Assembly (NCBI RefSeq): GCF_001908235.1
Contig: NZ_LGHK01000005.1
Location: 1-63,149 of the forward strand
Direction: 5' to 3'
Source of the DNA: Bradyrhizobium sp. NAS96.2
Lineage (GTDB): Bacteria; Pseudomonadota; Alphaproteobacteria; Rhizobiales; Xanthobacteraceae
Length of the DNA: 63,149 bases
The stretch's first letter is position 1. Each line of letters opens with the position of its first letter. The position numbers and the translations under genes were made by a program. A model generated the notes under the pieces. It was not told where the DNA came from. It saw nothing but the letters and a program-made list of their open reading frames with translations, and did not search any database. This document shows positions 17,719-27,531 of the stretch, piece after piece.

Positions 17719-18485
17719 GGGCGACACTCATACCCATGAGCGATCGAGCAGCTCGTTGCTCTCTGAGCAAAGAATTTGGCGAAGGGCGATCGCGAGCTAT
17801 CTTGCTGCCGGGATCGGATAGCCGTCGCAGCTTCGGACGGGACTGTGGAGATCGTACTGATAAGTTGCCGGAAACACTCCGTCCCGTCGAAGGCTGTTGT
17901 GTCGCCACGCATCACTCCAGCTGGAACGCCAACCTCGGGAAACAAGGCTCCCGTCAGGCGCGCCAAGAATTCCAGTTGCGGTAACGAAAGCGCATTCCGT
18001 GGTCGATCGTTGAACGTACCGTAGCCACTATGGTCTCGAACTCTGAAAATGATCGCGGGGCGGCTGGCCGCAGTCAGTTCCAGCAACGCTTCGTAGCGGT
18101 TTGGGAAGAGCAAATAGCAAACCACCAACCACAAGTCGCGCTGCGCCTCTCCGAGGCCCTTGTCTTGAGTGAGCACTCTGTCCGCAAGTGCTAAAAAATC
18201 CTGAAGAGTTCCCAGCACGCCGTCGAGCAATTCGGCGAGACGAAAGGGTGAAGCGTTGGCAAACTCATCCAGTAAGGCGAGCGTCGTCTCAGCACGGGAG
18301 GGCTTGAATGGCGCCAGCACCATCAGTTCGCGTAGCCCCTCGACGATTTCATCGCCTTTGCTCAGTATTGATATCATCCTGATGGATTTGCAGTATTTGC
18401 CTGCGATGCTCACACCAGCAACGCGCGAGGCGACGGAGAAAATGGTCCTCGCCATTGCCGAGGTCGCAGATAACATGAAGGTCAA
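17696..18485 (-). pseudogene. C-terminal fragment of a large NTPase-type protein, frameshifted
   Basis: A 256-residue open frame without a proper N-terminus. Segments such as FRVRDHSGYGTFNDRP, LPQLEFLARLTGALFPEVG and GTECFRQLISTISTVPSEAAT resemble the HEAT-like C-terminal parts of very large defence-type ATPases. After SEAAT the expected continuation (RLSDPG...REQRAARSL) is in the neighbouring frame, which shows a frameshift near 17830. No P-loop is present. Probably a dead fragment; the family assignment is weak. Confidence 0.35.
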
Positions 18486-19027
18486 TCTTTTCCGGCGTCA
18501 TGAGCTGATGAAAGCGTGGCACCAACTGGCGGGCGTTTCATTTGACCAGATGGTGGATCGGAACGATCCAGCCCGGCTCCATCAAAGCGAATGGGCACCA
18601 ACCGCATCTCCGAGGAATTGCGAGACGTGATCTTGGGGGAGGTCAAGAGGCACGGGGCGGGTTGATTCAACGAATAGCTATCAATGAAGAATACTATTTT
18701 TAATCCGAGAATGGCGCGTCGGATACCCGCCTGACCTGCGTCCTGCCGGCTCACAGCGTTGCATGTCGCGGCGTACCCCCACGATTTCCCGGCACGGATG
18801 CCGTCCTCAATGTCTGCCACGAATTTAGTCTGAAAATCCGCGGCCACTTTTTGGAGAAACATTTGGCGGTCGACTGCTCTCAACCGCTTGTCGTGCTTTG
18901 CCACCGCAGTTGAAAAGTCGTCAATGTGACGAGCGCGATCAGCCTCGCTCAGCGCCGCGTCAAGTCTCGTTCCGACTTTCATAGAGTTCCTTACAAGATT
19001 GCACGGCGGCATCCCGCGCGCCCACAC
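18482..19027 (-). pseudogene. Truncated N-terminal remnant of an SKWP-type T3SS effector
   Basis: Residues in the middle of this frame (DDFSTAVAKHDKRL..., DFQTKFVADIEDGIRAGKSWGYAATCNAVSRQ) align closely with the region just before the repeats of the large SKWP protein at 39-46 kb. There the corresponding text is SSWGYATTCNELSREAGG. After the homologous stretch (about 18740) the frame runs into unrelated sequence, with no SKWP repeats. This is a second, broken copy or a relic of a paralogue, about 21 kb from the large gene and on the opposite strand. Confidence 0.6.
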
Positions 19028-19824
19028 CGCCGCTTCACTTGCCGTATGGTCAAGTGCCCCGGTCGGACATCGGCCGCCTAAGCGTGTCCAAGTGTGTTTT
19101 TTCGCGCCTCGCGCTGGTGAGCGTTTGGTTTCTTGATCGCCGCGCCGGTCAATGCGAACTACGATCGAAGTAGAATCTGCATTTCATCGCTCCAGCACTG
19201 CTCGTCTCACGCCACGTTGTAATCTCGCTCATTGTTGTGGTTCTGACGGGTGGTCCCGCCTGAACAAGGTGTGCCCGGACGATCGGGGAGTACCCGCAGC
19301 CGCCAAAATCGACAAACTCGCAAGCCGTGCCGCGACGAAACGACTTGCCGATCAGCATCCGCGCTTGCGCGACGTGGCACTCCTCGCAATCATCGTTTGT
19401 CCAAGGCTACAATCTGACGCCACGGGAGATTCAAGCGAATTCGACGTTCATCTAAATCCGCGAGGGACGAATAGCTGATGGTGTTCTGAGTTCCCCCATC
19501 GTCTTCATCCTTTTTGTGGGGCACGACCAGAAGCGACTGCTTGTTTTCCCGACTTTCATGTCTGCGCGCCGACGGCGTGCGTGAAAGGAGCAGACAGGTT
19601 GCGCTGGTCGTGCCTCAACTGGTTCGATCAGCCCTAGTTTCTGCCATGTTTCCGGTCGAAGCAGACGCATCGCCAATTGCCCGCGTCGCGAGCGGCAATG
19701 ACCGATCTCTTAGGGGAATTCCATGGCGAAACGAGTTTTGGTCTTGGTCGGGCCCGAAGGGGCGGGGTTGGCAGCACGACGGGTTCTCGAACGCGTCCGG
19801 GCGACCTCACGCGCGAGGATGCAA
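19028..19824. other. Intergenic between SKWP remnant and polygalacturonase
   Basis: About 800 bases with no convincing coding region. The weak minus-strand frame near 19452-19676 has a basic, Arg-rich tail but no family match. No tts box or nod box could be found by eye upstream of the polygalacturonase. Confidence 0.35.
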
Positions 19825-21114
19825 ATGACTAACCGTTTCCGCGATTGGGCGCTGGTGTCCGCCGTCGCCACCATGGCGCTTTGCCCCGCAGTCCTTGCGA
19901 AAGACCGCCGCATAGTCGCCGAACCAGATGCGCCGCGTGATATTTGTGCACGCCTGGTGGCGTCTGGAACGAACGATACAGCCGCGTTGCAAGATGCCAT
20001 TGCCCATTGTCCCGCCGGTGCAGCGGTCTATTTGGCACGTGGCGAGTTCCTGTCAGGTCCACTCGAGATGAAATCGGACGTCACGCTATGGATCGAGCGG
20101 GGCGCCACGCTTTTTGCGATCGCCGATCCGAACGCGTATGACAGGGGCTCGGGACATTGCGGTCGCATCGCAGGTAAAGGTGACGGCTGCCGCCCGTTCA
20201 TCAGCTTTTCCAAGACGCGCGGTGGCGGCATCTATGGCGAGGGCATCATCGATGGCCAGGGCGGCGCACCCATGGTCGGCAGCGCCGAAACTTGGTGGGA
20301 GCTTGCTCGCCGGGCGCAAAACGAGCATCGCAATCAGAACGTCCCGCGCTTGATCCAGATCGACCACGCGCAGGACATTGCCTTCCACGGCATCACGTTG
20401 CGCAATGCGCCTAATTTTCACGTGGCGATGAACCGCGTCGAAGGTGCTACCTTTTGGGGCGTCACCATCGACGCACCCGCCGACGCCCGCAACACCGACG
20501 GCATCGATCCTGGCGCCAGCCAGGATGTGACCATTACCCATAGCGTGATCCGTACCGGAGACGACAATGTGGCAATCAAGGCCGGCAATAACGGTCCCAC
20601 GCGCTATGTCTCCATCGTCGATAACTATTTCGGCTGGGGACACGGAATGTCGATCGGCAGCGAGGTGAGCTCCGGTGTGAGCGACATTCTCGTGCGCGGC
20701 CTGATTCTCGACGGCACGACATCGGGCTTGCGCATCAAGAGTGATGTCAGCCGGGGCGGCCTGGTTGAGCGGGTGACCTACGAGAATGTGTGCCTGCGCG
20801 GCAACCGTTGGCCGATCATGTTCGATACAAGATATGATCCTCGCGCCCAAGGTGACAGCATTCCCCTCTATCGCCAGATTGTGCTGCGCCATGTTCGTGG
20901 CGATGGAGGTTCGCTGGTGATGCGTGGGATTGATAAGACGCATGCTCTCGAGATCACGCTGGATGACGTGCGATTTGCCGATTCCGCAACCTGGCAGGTG
21001 GAAAATACCAATGTGACCATGGGGCGGGCCGGCGTGTCGCCACCGCTCCCAAGCCGAGCTGCCGGGGGGCTATCTCACGGATCGGAGTGTGCAAAGGTAT
21101 TTCCCAATCGTTAG
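19825..21114 (+). CDS. Secreted polygalacturonase (glycoside hydrolase family 28)
   Basis: About 429 residues. The ATG at 19825 starts a signal peptide (MTNRFRDWALVSAVATMALCPAVLA|KD), with GCGAGGA close upstream. GH28 hallmarks follow in order: ARNTDGIDPG, RTGDDNVAIK, WGHGMSIGSEV and LRIKSD, which hold the three catalytic Asp, the His and the substrate-binding Arg/Lys. Such enzymes cut homogalacturonan in plant cell walls. The pectinesterase follows directly, and demethylated pectin is the substrate this enzyme prefers. Likely used during infection of legume roots. A longer N-terminal frame begins at 19723 but would bury the signal peptide. Confidence 0.85.
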   Translation: MTNRFRDWALVSAVATMALCPAVLAKDRRIVAEPDAPRDICARLVASGTNDTAALQDAIAHCPAGAAVYLARGEFLSGPLEMKSDVTLWIERGATLFAIADPNAYDRGSGHCGRIAGKGDGCRPFISFSKTRGGGIYGEGIIDGQGGAPMVGSAETWWELARRAQNEHRNQNVPRLIQIDHAQDIAFHGITLRNAPNFHVAMNRVEGATFWGVTIDAPADARNTDGIDPGASQDVTITHSVIRTGDDNVAIKAGNNGPTRYVSIVDNYFGWGHGMSIGSEVSSGVSDILVRGLILDGTTSGLRIKSDVSRGGLVERVTYENVCLRGNRWPIMFDTRYDPRAQGDSIPLYRQIVLRHVRGDGGSLVMRGIDKTHALEITLDDVRFADSATWQVENTNVTMGRAGVSPPLPSRAAGGLSHGSECAKVFPNR

Positions 21115-21283
21115 GTAGCCATCAAACCGGCGTGACGCTAACCCGGGCACCGCCAAAGTGACGCTGCCGTGCCATGCACATTGACGGGGCCTGGGCTTTC
21201 GCTGCGGATTGCTTGATGACACAAGGCGCAACATCCGAGCGTGCTCGAAATACTGCACTTGGCTCGACGAAGGTAAGACCGTG

Positions 21284-22264
21284 ATGAGAGCTTTCGCGCT
21301 TGCAATAGTGCTGGCTGGGTGTTTGCGCTTCTCGGAAGCATCTGCGCAGCCACTTTTGGTCTCGCAAGCCTCTGATAAGGCCTATCACTCTCTGCAGTCA
21401 GCCATAGACGCACTACCGCCGCAAGGCGGCGCTATTCTGATCGCGCCGGGCACCTATCGCGAGAAGGTCAAAGTCTCGAAACCAGGTGTTCATATCAAAG
21501 GCACCGGCAAGCGACCGCATGACACGGTTATTGTCTACGGCGACGGTGCAGTCAATGTTGGGGGAACCTCTCATTCCGCGACGCTGGACGCTTCAGGTGA
21601 CGACTTTCGGCTCGACAACCTGACCGTCCAGAACGACTACTCCCTCAATCCGGCTAATCCACCTTCGCAGGCCGTGGCGCTGTCCTTGACCGGAGATAAG
21701 GACGTTATCACTCGGGTCCGCCTGCTCGGCGCACAGGATACCCTGTTCGCCAACAAGGGGCCGGATGGCCGGATGTCGCGCCAGTACTTCTTGGACTGCT
21801 ACATCGAGGGGCACGTCGATTTTATATTTGGCAACGCCAAAGCCTATTTCCGGCATTGTGAGTTGCATGGTGTCGCCAACCATGCGGTCGTCTATACCGC
21901 ACAAAGCAGAGCATCGCCGGGCGAGGATAGTGCCTACGTATTCGATCATTGCAGGTTGAGCGCCGATCCAGCCGCGCGCGATATCGCCCTCGGCCGTGCC
22001 TGGCGCCCCTATGCCGCTGTGATTTTCTTGTCAGCCGACATAGATGCGCCCGTAATCTCCGACGGCTGGCGCGAATGGACACCCGGCAAGACCAAGACCC
22101 TGAGGACGGCCTATTATGCCGAATACAAGTCAACAGGCATCGGGGCCAATCCCACACGCCGCGAGCCATACGCTCATCAGCTTACTGACGACGAGGCCCC
22201 CCGATGGTCTCTCAAAGCGTTCTTCGCGGGTGCCACAGATTGGCTGTCGTACCAACCAGACTGA
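21284..22264 (+). CDS. Secreted pectinesterase (carbohydrate esterase family 8)
   Basis: About 326 residues from the ATG at 21284 (AAGG about 10 bases upstream). It begins with a signal peptide (MRAFALAIVLAGCLRFSEASA|Q). CE8 hallmarks: LGAQDTLFA (catalytic Gln and Asp), GHVDFIFGNA (second Asp), YTAQSR and LGRAWRPYA (Arg). It removes methyl groups from pectin, making it accessible to the polygalacturonase encoded 170 bases upstream. Both are exported by the Sec route rather than as T3SS effectors. The pair forms a small pectin-degrading unit. Confidence 0.88.
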   Translation: MRAFALAIVLAGCLRFSEASAQPLLVSQASDKAYHSLQSAIDALPPQGGAILIAPGTYREKVKVSKPGVHIKGTGKRPHDTVIVYGDGAVNVGGTSHSATLDASGDDFRLDNLTVQNDYSLNPANPPSQAVALSLTGDKDVITRVRLLGAQDTLFANKGPDGRMSRQYFLDCYIEGHVDFIFGNAKAYFRHCELHGVANHAVVYTAQSRASPGEDSAYVFDHCRLSADPAARDIALGRAWRPYAAVIFLSADIDAPVISDGWREWTPGKTKTLRTAYYAEYKSTGIGANPTRREPYAHQLTDDEAPRWSLKAFFAGATDWLSYQPD

Positions 22265-22410
22265 ATGCGCCTAATTAGCGTCATGTGATTCTCTGCGCGC
22301 ATCGACCTCATCCCGACGGGACTGGCCCGGCCGACGATCGGCGCCACCATCAGCGGCATCGTTGACATGCTCTCAATCAGGTGCCGGCTGGCGCGAGTTC
22401 CGCGTAAGTT

Positions 22411-22925
22411 ATGACCCTTGCAGACCATCTACGATCGCTCAATCATTGCGCCAAGTACGGGCGATGGGGTGCAATCTTCCAGCGCTGGCAAGATTGCGTC
22501 GCGCGGAACTCGATTCGATCTCGATCAAAGTTCCGGCGGAAAGGGGGAAGCACAATCAGGCGATCGGCCGCTCCTTTGGCCGCTCGACAAAAATCCGTGC
22601 GCTGAGCGATCCATTCTGCCGGCCGCTCGTCCTTTGTTGGATCCCGGCGCCACGACGCTGACATCAGCGCTCGCCCATCCATGCGCGCGCTCATCGCCGG
22701 CAAAGGCGACCGCCTTCGAGCTGAGCTCATCGTTGCGCGCCAAGGCCGTAATCCCCAACAACCGTATCGTCATCCATCGCTTCGACAAACCTGCTTAGAA
22801 ACGTTCGAAATGTGTTCGAGCGCAGCTTCTGTGGGCTCAAGGACTTCCGCCGCATCGCCACCAAACACGCAAGCTCTTTGGGAGCTTCTTGGCCACTGTT
22901 CATCTCGGCTCAATTGAGGCGGGAC
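22411..22925 (+). pseudogene. IS5-family transposase remnant, multiply frameshifted
   Basis: Read across frames, the stretch gives NHCAKYGRWGAIFQRW, then DSISIKVPAERGKHNQAIGRS, TKIRALSDPFCRPLVL, AVIPNNRIVIHRFDKPA and finally VFERSFCGLKDFRRIATKHA. This order is that of IS5-group (IS427-like) DDE transposases. Several frame changes and missing bases show that it is dead. It fills most of the gap between the pectinesterase and the NopD-like gene. Confidence 0.65.
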
Positions 22926-23032
22926 ATTAAGAGTGTAGGCAGGCGGCGGTAATGAGAAAGATCGTAGCGCCCCATTCTCGGCCACTTGGTGCGACAGGTT
23001 GGGACCATAACCACGGTTTATTCCTGGGTTAG

Positions 23033-23062
23033 ATGTCAGGAATGCACTTTCAGCTAAGCCCT
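23033..23062 (+). promoter_or_regulatory. Possible degenerate tts box upstream of the NopD-like gene
   Basis: GTCAG followed, after a spacer three bases too long, by CAGCTAAGCCC, about 80 bases before the NopD-like ATG. The better tts boxes of this window keep GTCAGCTT...AGCT with tighter spacing, so this is only a candidate TtsI site. Confidence 0.25.
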
Positions 23063-23139
23063 CAAATGCTGGCGATGTGTCGGCTCAGGTCCAGGCGTAT
23101 ACGATTAGCGCTCCTGGCCTTTCATCAAAGTGAGTACAG

Positions 23140-26100
23140 ATGAACTTCGTCTCAATGAATGGGGTGCGTCAGGAAACGGATAGCGGTGACGCGCAAGATG
23201 CCCCTCCGGCCGGCTCATCGGCAGAGGCGCCGGCCTTTCAGAGGCAGCTGAGCGAGGTCGCTCGCCCATCCGCTCCCGTGCCCATGCAGGTCCGCGCCCA
23301 AGCGGATGCAACGGGATCTGGGGCGCGGCCCGTCATGCGGGCGAGCAGGCGCCCATATTCGCCGGCTCCGGACGGTGAAGGAACAATGCTGGGCGCTGCG
23401 GCACTCATGGAGCCGAGCCGTGTCGCGGGTCGCGCGGTCGGGCACAGCGCTTCGCATGGAGCTGTCGATTGGCCAGAGGTTCTTCCTGCGGGAGATCAGG
23501 AACAATTTCAGGGGATCATGAACGAGCCCCGCCCTGCGTCATCTCTGGAGACAACCGGAGAGCATGAGGCGATGCCGGGCGGCTCAGCCCAGCAGAAGAG
23601 CCAGCCAATTGGGGTGTTGGTAGGTCACAGCGAGAAGCCGCTTTATGCCGAAGATGCACTCCTTATTCCCGGGCTTAAGCAGGCGCTCCTCAAAGGGGGA
23701 GCCGATGAGAGCACCGCCACGAGCAACGTCGGTCATCTGCGCAGCTTCGCCCGCTGGCTCTTTGCAAACAGAAAGCCCAGCATTGCTGCTCGGCTTCATA
23801 ACGATTCAATGGACGAAGATGTCGATGAGTTCATAGCAAAAGGTGGAACGACGAACGTCCGTTATGCACTAGCTCATCTGCGGACCTCTCAGTCGACGGG
23901 AATCGCACCGATCGCTAGCCGCCCTGACCTTGCTCCCTATCCTGAGGACGCGACTCTCATCAAACAGTACAAACAACAAGCAGTGACGGCCGGAACTTTA
24001 AGTACCGCTAGAACCTATGCAACTCTTCTCACGGATTTCAGCCACTACCTGCGTGCAAACAGCGAGCCGGGCATTGCGGCGCGGCTTCACGACGAGACAT
24101 GGAATGAGGAAGAAGCGCTGAATGAAGAGATCAAGCGCTTCAAGGACGCCGGTGGTCACAGAAGTATCGGCGCTGCACTTGAACATCTCCGCGATGGAGC
24201 GAGAAAACTCAGCGCTCCCCCTTTTTATTCCGAAGACGCGCAGATGATTTCCGCACTTCAAGACGCGCTCGTCGAAGCGGAGTACAAGGAGATCACCGTT
24301 AAGGCGAATTATATTCGTCCTCTTCGCAGATTCAGCCAGTGGCTTTTTGCAAACAACAAACCGTGCATCGCTGCTCGACTTAACGACGAGTCGCTGGCCA
24401 GCGATGCTGCGGTGTTCGATAAGAGTAAGAGGCGGCTCGTTCTTTGCGCACTAGATCGTCTTCGCGCCTCCCAGTTGCCGTGCGGAGTAGCGTCAATCAC
24501 GCGCCGGGCCGGGGACATTGAGGCCACGGCTGAGCAGGGCGGGGCGCAGCCAGCCTTCAGTTGGCCAGCGCAACTCTCTGAGGGAGACGATCAGGATTTA
24601 TATTTTGGGAGGACCGACGAAGCCGGTGCATCGTCCAGTCTTCAGCCACCGCGGCATAGCCAGGCACTGGATCCTGCACAGTCCCTGCCTCCCTTGAACT
24701 GGCGCCATCAGGCCCACGAATTGACGCATGAAGCTCACGGCCCCCTCGTGACGAGCGAGGAGATTCTCGTCAGCGAGGAGCATGACACAGGGAAGTTAAG
24801 ATCAGCCAAGAGGCAGAAGACGCTAAGCAACCCCGAGGGCGTCGCCGTTGAGCGGCAACTGACGCAGATCCCATCGCAACTGGGGCCGCCGCCATCGCAG
24901 GGGCAAGCTCCGATGCTCGCGCGTGCGCACGAATACGCCCCAGCGATCCCAGACACCGCTAGGCAGCACGACGCATTACGTGACGCCGTCAGTTCGCCAC
25001 TGGTCCTCACGAAGGGACACGCTCACAATCAGCGATCGGCGATCGTGGCCAGCAGCCCATCACGGTCCGCCTTGATCCAGCCTGAGCAGCTCCAGAGGGC
25101 AGAACAAGCTGGACCGCAGGAACCCATCGGCTCCGCCTCGACCTGGTCGCGGCAGATGCCGCTCGATTTTGATTGGAGCATGTGGCCGAGCTCGGAGACT
25201 GCGCCACCCTTGGCTGTCCCAGCCCAGATTTCGTCGACATCTTACCAGTTGCGTGAAGGTGCTAGCTTTCCGAGCACACTGAATATATCTGCGTCCGGAG
25301 GCCTGCAGCCGCCGGAGCAGCTGACCGGCGAGCAGCTCCCGGCCCAAGACGCGGAGCTCTTGGCGAGGTTTCGTGTACACGGCGAGCTGCGCAAGCTCAC
25401 CCCTGGGGCCATCAAGAACAGTGTTTCCCAGCTTGGAGCATTCGTTCGTTGGATTAACGCAAGTTATAGGGGGCCTGTAACTTCCCGGCTGCGAGACGGT
25501 TCATCGCTGGACGAGGAAATTGCGGCATACAGGAGTTTGGGCCGTGATCGTAAGAACAGCATTAAATCGGCTCTAGACGTTCTCCGGACGCTCTTGCGTG
25601 GGGGGGAAGAAGCCGAAGCCCCCCAACCCCGAGTTCTTGGTGCTCCCCGTCGCCGGGCTCCTCATCCCGAAGATGCCCCGCTCATCGAGGGCGCGCTCCG
25701 CCAAGCCTTGAACGATCTTCAAGCCTTGAACGATCTTAAAGATCCGACTGCGAAGCTAAGGGAGGCTGCACAAAAGCGCGCGACACGCCTTCGTGCGCTG
25801 AGTGCGTGGCTTAGAGACAATCGCAAAGGGAGCATTATCGGGCGACTAAACGGCTCCAGCAGGGAGCAGTTATCGCTCGACAATGACGTGGTAGCATTCC
25901 AACGGACTAAAGCCAGAGTACACGGTCCCGATTTGTCGCATCTTCGCAGCTACTTAAAACTCGTCAGGGCGAATCGAGAACTGGGGCTATCGGGCTCTGA
26001 GCATCCGAGCTCGCCGGCCGCGCAGATCGGACAGCATTCCGGCTCGGCGCAGGATCTTCCCTCAAGCCTAGCCAGCGCGGGAGCTAGGGCTTGGTTCGAT

Positions 26101-27531
26101 GAACAGATGCAAGAATCAGCAGCACCATCCAGGCCCCTGTCACATGGTAAGGGCACGCTATCTGTTGATCTGAATGCGCCGACACCGTTCGAGTCGCACG
26201 ATGATGCTGACTTCACGCCGGCGCATCCTGCCAGGCCTCGTTCGGACACCTACAGCGGCTTAGAGTCTTTTGTTGATCTGAATGCGCCGACGCCGTCCGA
26301 GTTGCACGATGATGCCGGCTTCACGCCGGCGCATCCTGCCGGGCCTCGTTCAGACACCTACAGCGGCTTAGAGTCTTTTGTTGATCTGAATGCGCCGACG
26401 CCGTCCGAGTTGCACGATGATGCTAGCTTCGCACCGGCGCATCCTGCCACGCCTCGTTCAGACACCTACAGCGGCTTAGAGTCTTTTGTTGATCTGAATG
26501 CGCCGACGCCGTCCGAGTTGCACGATGATGCTGACTTTGCGCCGGCGCATCCTGCCGGGCCTCGTTCAGATACCTACAGCGGCCTAGAGTCTTTTGTTGA
26601 TCTGAATGCGCCGACGCCGTCCGAGCTGCGCGATGATGCTGACTTCGCGGCGGCGCATCCTGCCAGGCCTCGCTCAGACACCTACAGCGGCCTAGCATCT
26701 TTTGTTGATCTGAATGCGCCGACGCCGTCCGAGCTGCGCGACGATGCTGACTTCGCGCCGGTGCATCCTGCCAGGCCTCGTTCAGACACCTACAGCGGCC
26801 TAGAGTCTTTTGTTGATCTGAATGCACCGACGCCGCAGGAGCTGCGTGATGATGCTCATTATGCGCCGTCCCGGCGCACATCCGTCGATGGCCAGATCAA
26901 GATCGGCGCTTTGGATCCGACAGCCACCTCCCGGGGCCATAACGGACTAGAGCTCGGCGCCGTGGAATGGCTGGGCGACGAGCATATTCAGGGGGATTAC
27001 GAGCTCCTAGTGCAAGAATTGCAGCGCGACCACCCGCAACTCGCCGCCCGGACGAATTTCGTGGATCCCTTGATCGCCCACTATCAACTGCGCTTCGGCG
27101 AGCAGTCAGACATGCTGCGCGCATTCCAACGTATCGTCTACGATCCGAATGGTAATGATACCGCCGACTTCCTGTTCCTGCCTGTGAACGATGCTACGGA
27201 TCCTAAGAGCGTCGGCAAGCATTGGTCGCTGCTGCTTCTTGATCGCCGCACGCGAAGACAGCCGGTTGCCTATCACTACGACTCTGTCCGGGGACACAAC
27301 CACGAAGCGGCAGCGCAGCTCGCACGGCGGCTGTGCGCCCGCCTTGAGTCACCGGTCATGGCCCAGCAGCAGAACAGCTATGACTGCGGTGTCTTTGTGG
27401 TCGACGGCACACGGGCGCTGGTTCGACGATTAGCACAAGGAGAGTGGCCAGAACGGCTGCATCTCGACAATCTCGTCGTCAATAGGCAGTCCCTCCAGGA
27501 CCGGCTTCGGGCTCATTCCGGCTTGCGCTAA
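23140..27531 (+). CDS. nopD: NopD/XopD-like T3SS effector with C48 SUMO protease domain
   Basis: 1463 residues. The N-terminus is polar, as in T3SS effectors. Residues of about 165-440, and again about 730-960, contain five copies of a helical unit of 80-90 residues (EDA..I...L, FARWLFANRKPSIAARLH type). Next come seven perfect-length 36-residue repeats with VDLNAPTP. The last 220 residues are a C48 (Ulp1/SENP) cysteine protease with H1361 in KHWSLLLLD, D1381 in YHYDS, Gln in QQQNSYDCG and C1416. Known NopD/XopD proteins remove SUMO from plant proteins in the nucleus; the DLN repeats resemble plant EAR repression motifs without fully matching DLNxxP. No truncation is visible. Confidence 0.85.
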   Translation: MNFVSMNGVRQETDSGDAQDAPPAGSSAEAPAFQRQLSEVARPSAPVPMQVRAQADATGSGARPVMRASRRPYSPAPDGEGTMLGAAALMEPSRVAGRAVGHSASHGAVDWPEVLPAGDQEQFQGIMNEPRPASSLETTGEHEAMPGGSAQQKSQPIGVLVGHSEKPLYAEDALLIPGLKQALLKGGADESTATSNVGHLRSFARWLFANRKPSIAARLHNDSMDEDVDEFIAKGGTTNVRYALAHLRTSQSTGIAPIASRPDLAPYPEDATLIKQYKQQAVTAGTLSTARTYATLLTDFSHYLRANSEPGIAARLHDETWNEEEALNEEIKRFKDAGGHRSIGAALEHLRDGARKLSAPPFYSEDAQMISALQDALVEAEYKEITVKANYIRPLRRFSQWLFANNKPCIAARLNDESLASDAAVFDKSKRRLVLCALDRLRASQLPCGVASITRRAGDIEATAEQGGAQPAFSWPAQLSEGDDQDLYFGRTDEAGASSSLQPPRHSQALDPAQSLPPLNWRHQAHELTHEAHGPLVTSEEILVSEEHDTGKLRSAKRQKTLSNPEGVAVERQLTQIPSQLGPPPSQGQAPMLARAHEYAPAIPDTARQHDALRDAVSSPLVLTKGHAHNQRSAIVASSPSRSALIQPEQLQRAEQAGPQEPIGSASTWSRQMPLDFDWSMWPSSETAPPLAVPAQISSTSYQLREGASFPSTLNISASGGLQPPEQLTGEQLPAQDAELLARFRVHGELRKLTPGAIKNSVSQLGAFVRWINASYRGPVTSRLRDGSSLDEEIAAYRSLGRDRKNSIKSALDVLRTLLRGGEEAEAPQPRVLGAPRRRAPHPEDAPLIEGALRQALNDLQALNDLKDPTAKLREAAQKRATRLRALSAWLRDNRKGSIIGRLNGSSREQLSLDNDVVAFQRTKARVHGPDLSHLRSYLKLVRANRELGLSGSEHPSSPAAQIGQHSGSAQDLPSSLASAGARAWFDEQMQESAAPSRPLSHGKGTLSVDLNAPTPFESHDDADFTPAHPARPRSDTYSGLESFVDLNAPTPSELHDDAGFTPAHPAGPRSDTYSGLESFVDLNAPTPSELHDDASFAPAHPATPRSDTYSGLESFVDLNAPTPSELHDDADFAPAHPAGPRSDTYSGLESFVDLNAPTPSELRDDADFAAAHPARPRSDTYSGLASFVDLNAPTPSELRDDADFAPVHPARPRSDTYSGLESFVDLNAPTPQELRDDAHYAPSRRTSVDGQIKIGALDPTATSRGHNGLELGAVEWLGDEHIQGDYELLVQELQRDHPQLAARTNFVDPLIAHYQLRFGEQSDMLRAFQRIVYDPNGNDTADFLFLPVNDATDPKSVGKHWSLLLLDRRTRRQPVAYHYDSVRGHNHEAAAQLARRLCARLESPVMAQQQNSYDCGVFVVDGTRALVRRLAQGEWPERLHLDNLVVNRQSLQDRLRAHSGLR
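26164..26880 (+). repeat. Seven 108-bp tandem repeats inside the NopD-like gene
   Basis: GTTGATCTGAATGC recurs at 26164, 26272, 26380, 26488, 26596, 26704 and 26812, always 108 bases apart. Each unit encodes 36 residues starting VDLNAPTP and containing RPRSDTYSGLESF. The copies differ by few bases, pointing to recent expansion and homogenisation. The last copy is the most diverged (TPQELRDDAHY). Confidence 0.95.

Noticed and set aside
26164..26880. CRISPR-like regular repeats
   Set aside because: The repeats are 108 bases long without unique spacers and lie within a coding frame.
26423..26881. 152-residue minus-strand ORF with repeats
   Set aside because: Antisense shadow of the 108-bp repeats in the NopD-like gene.
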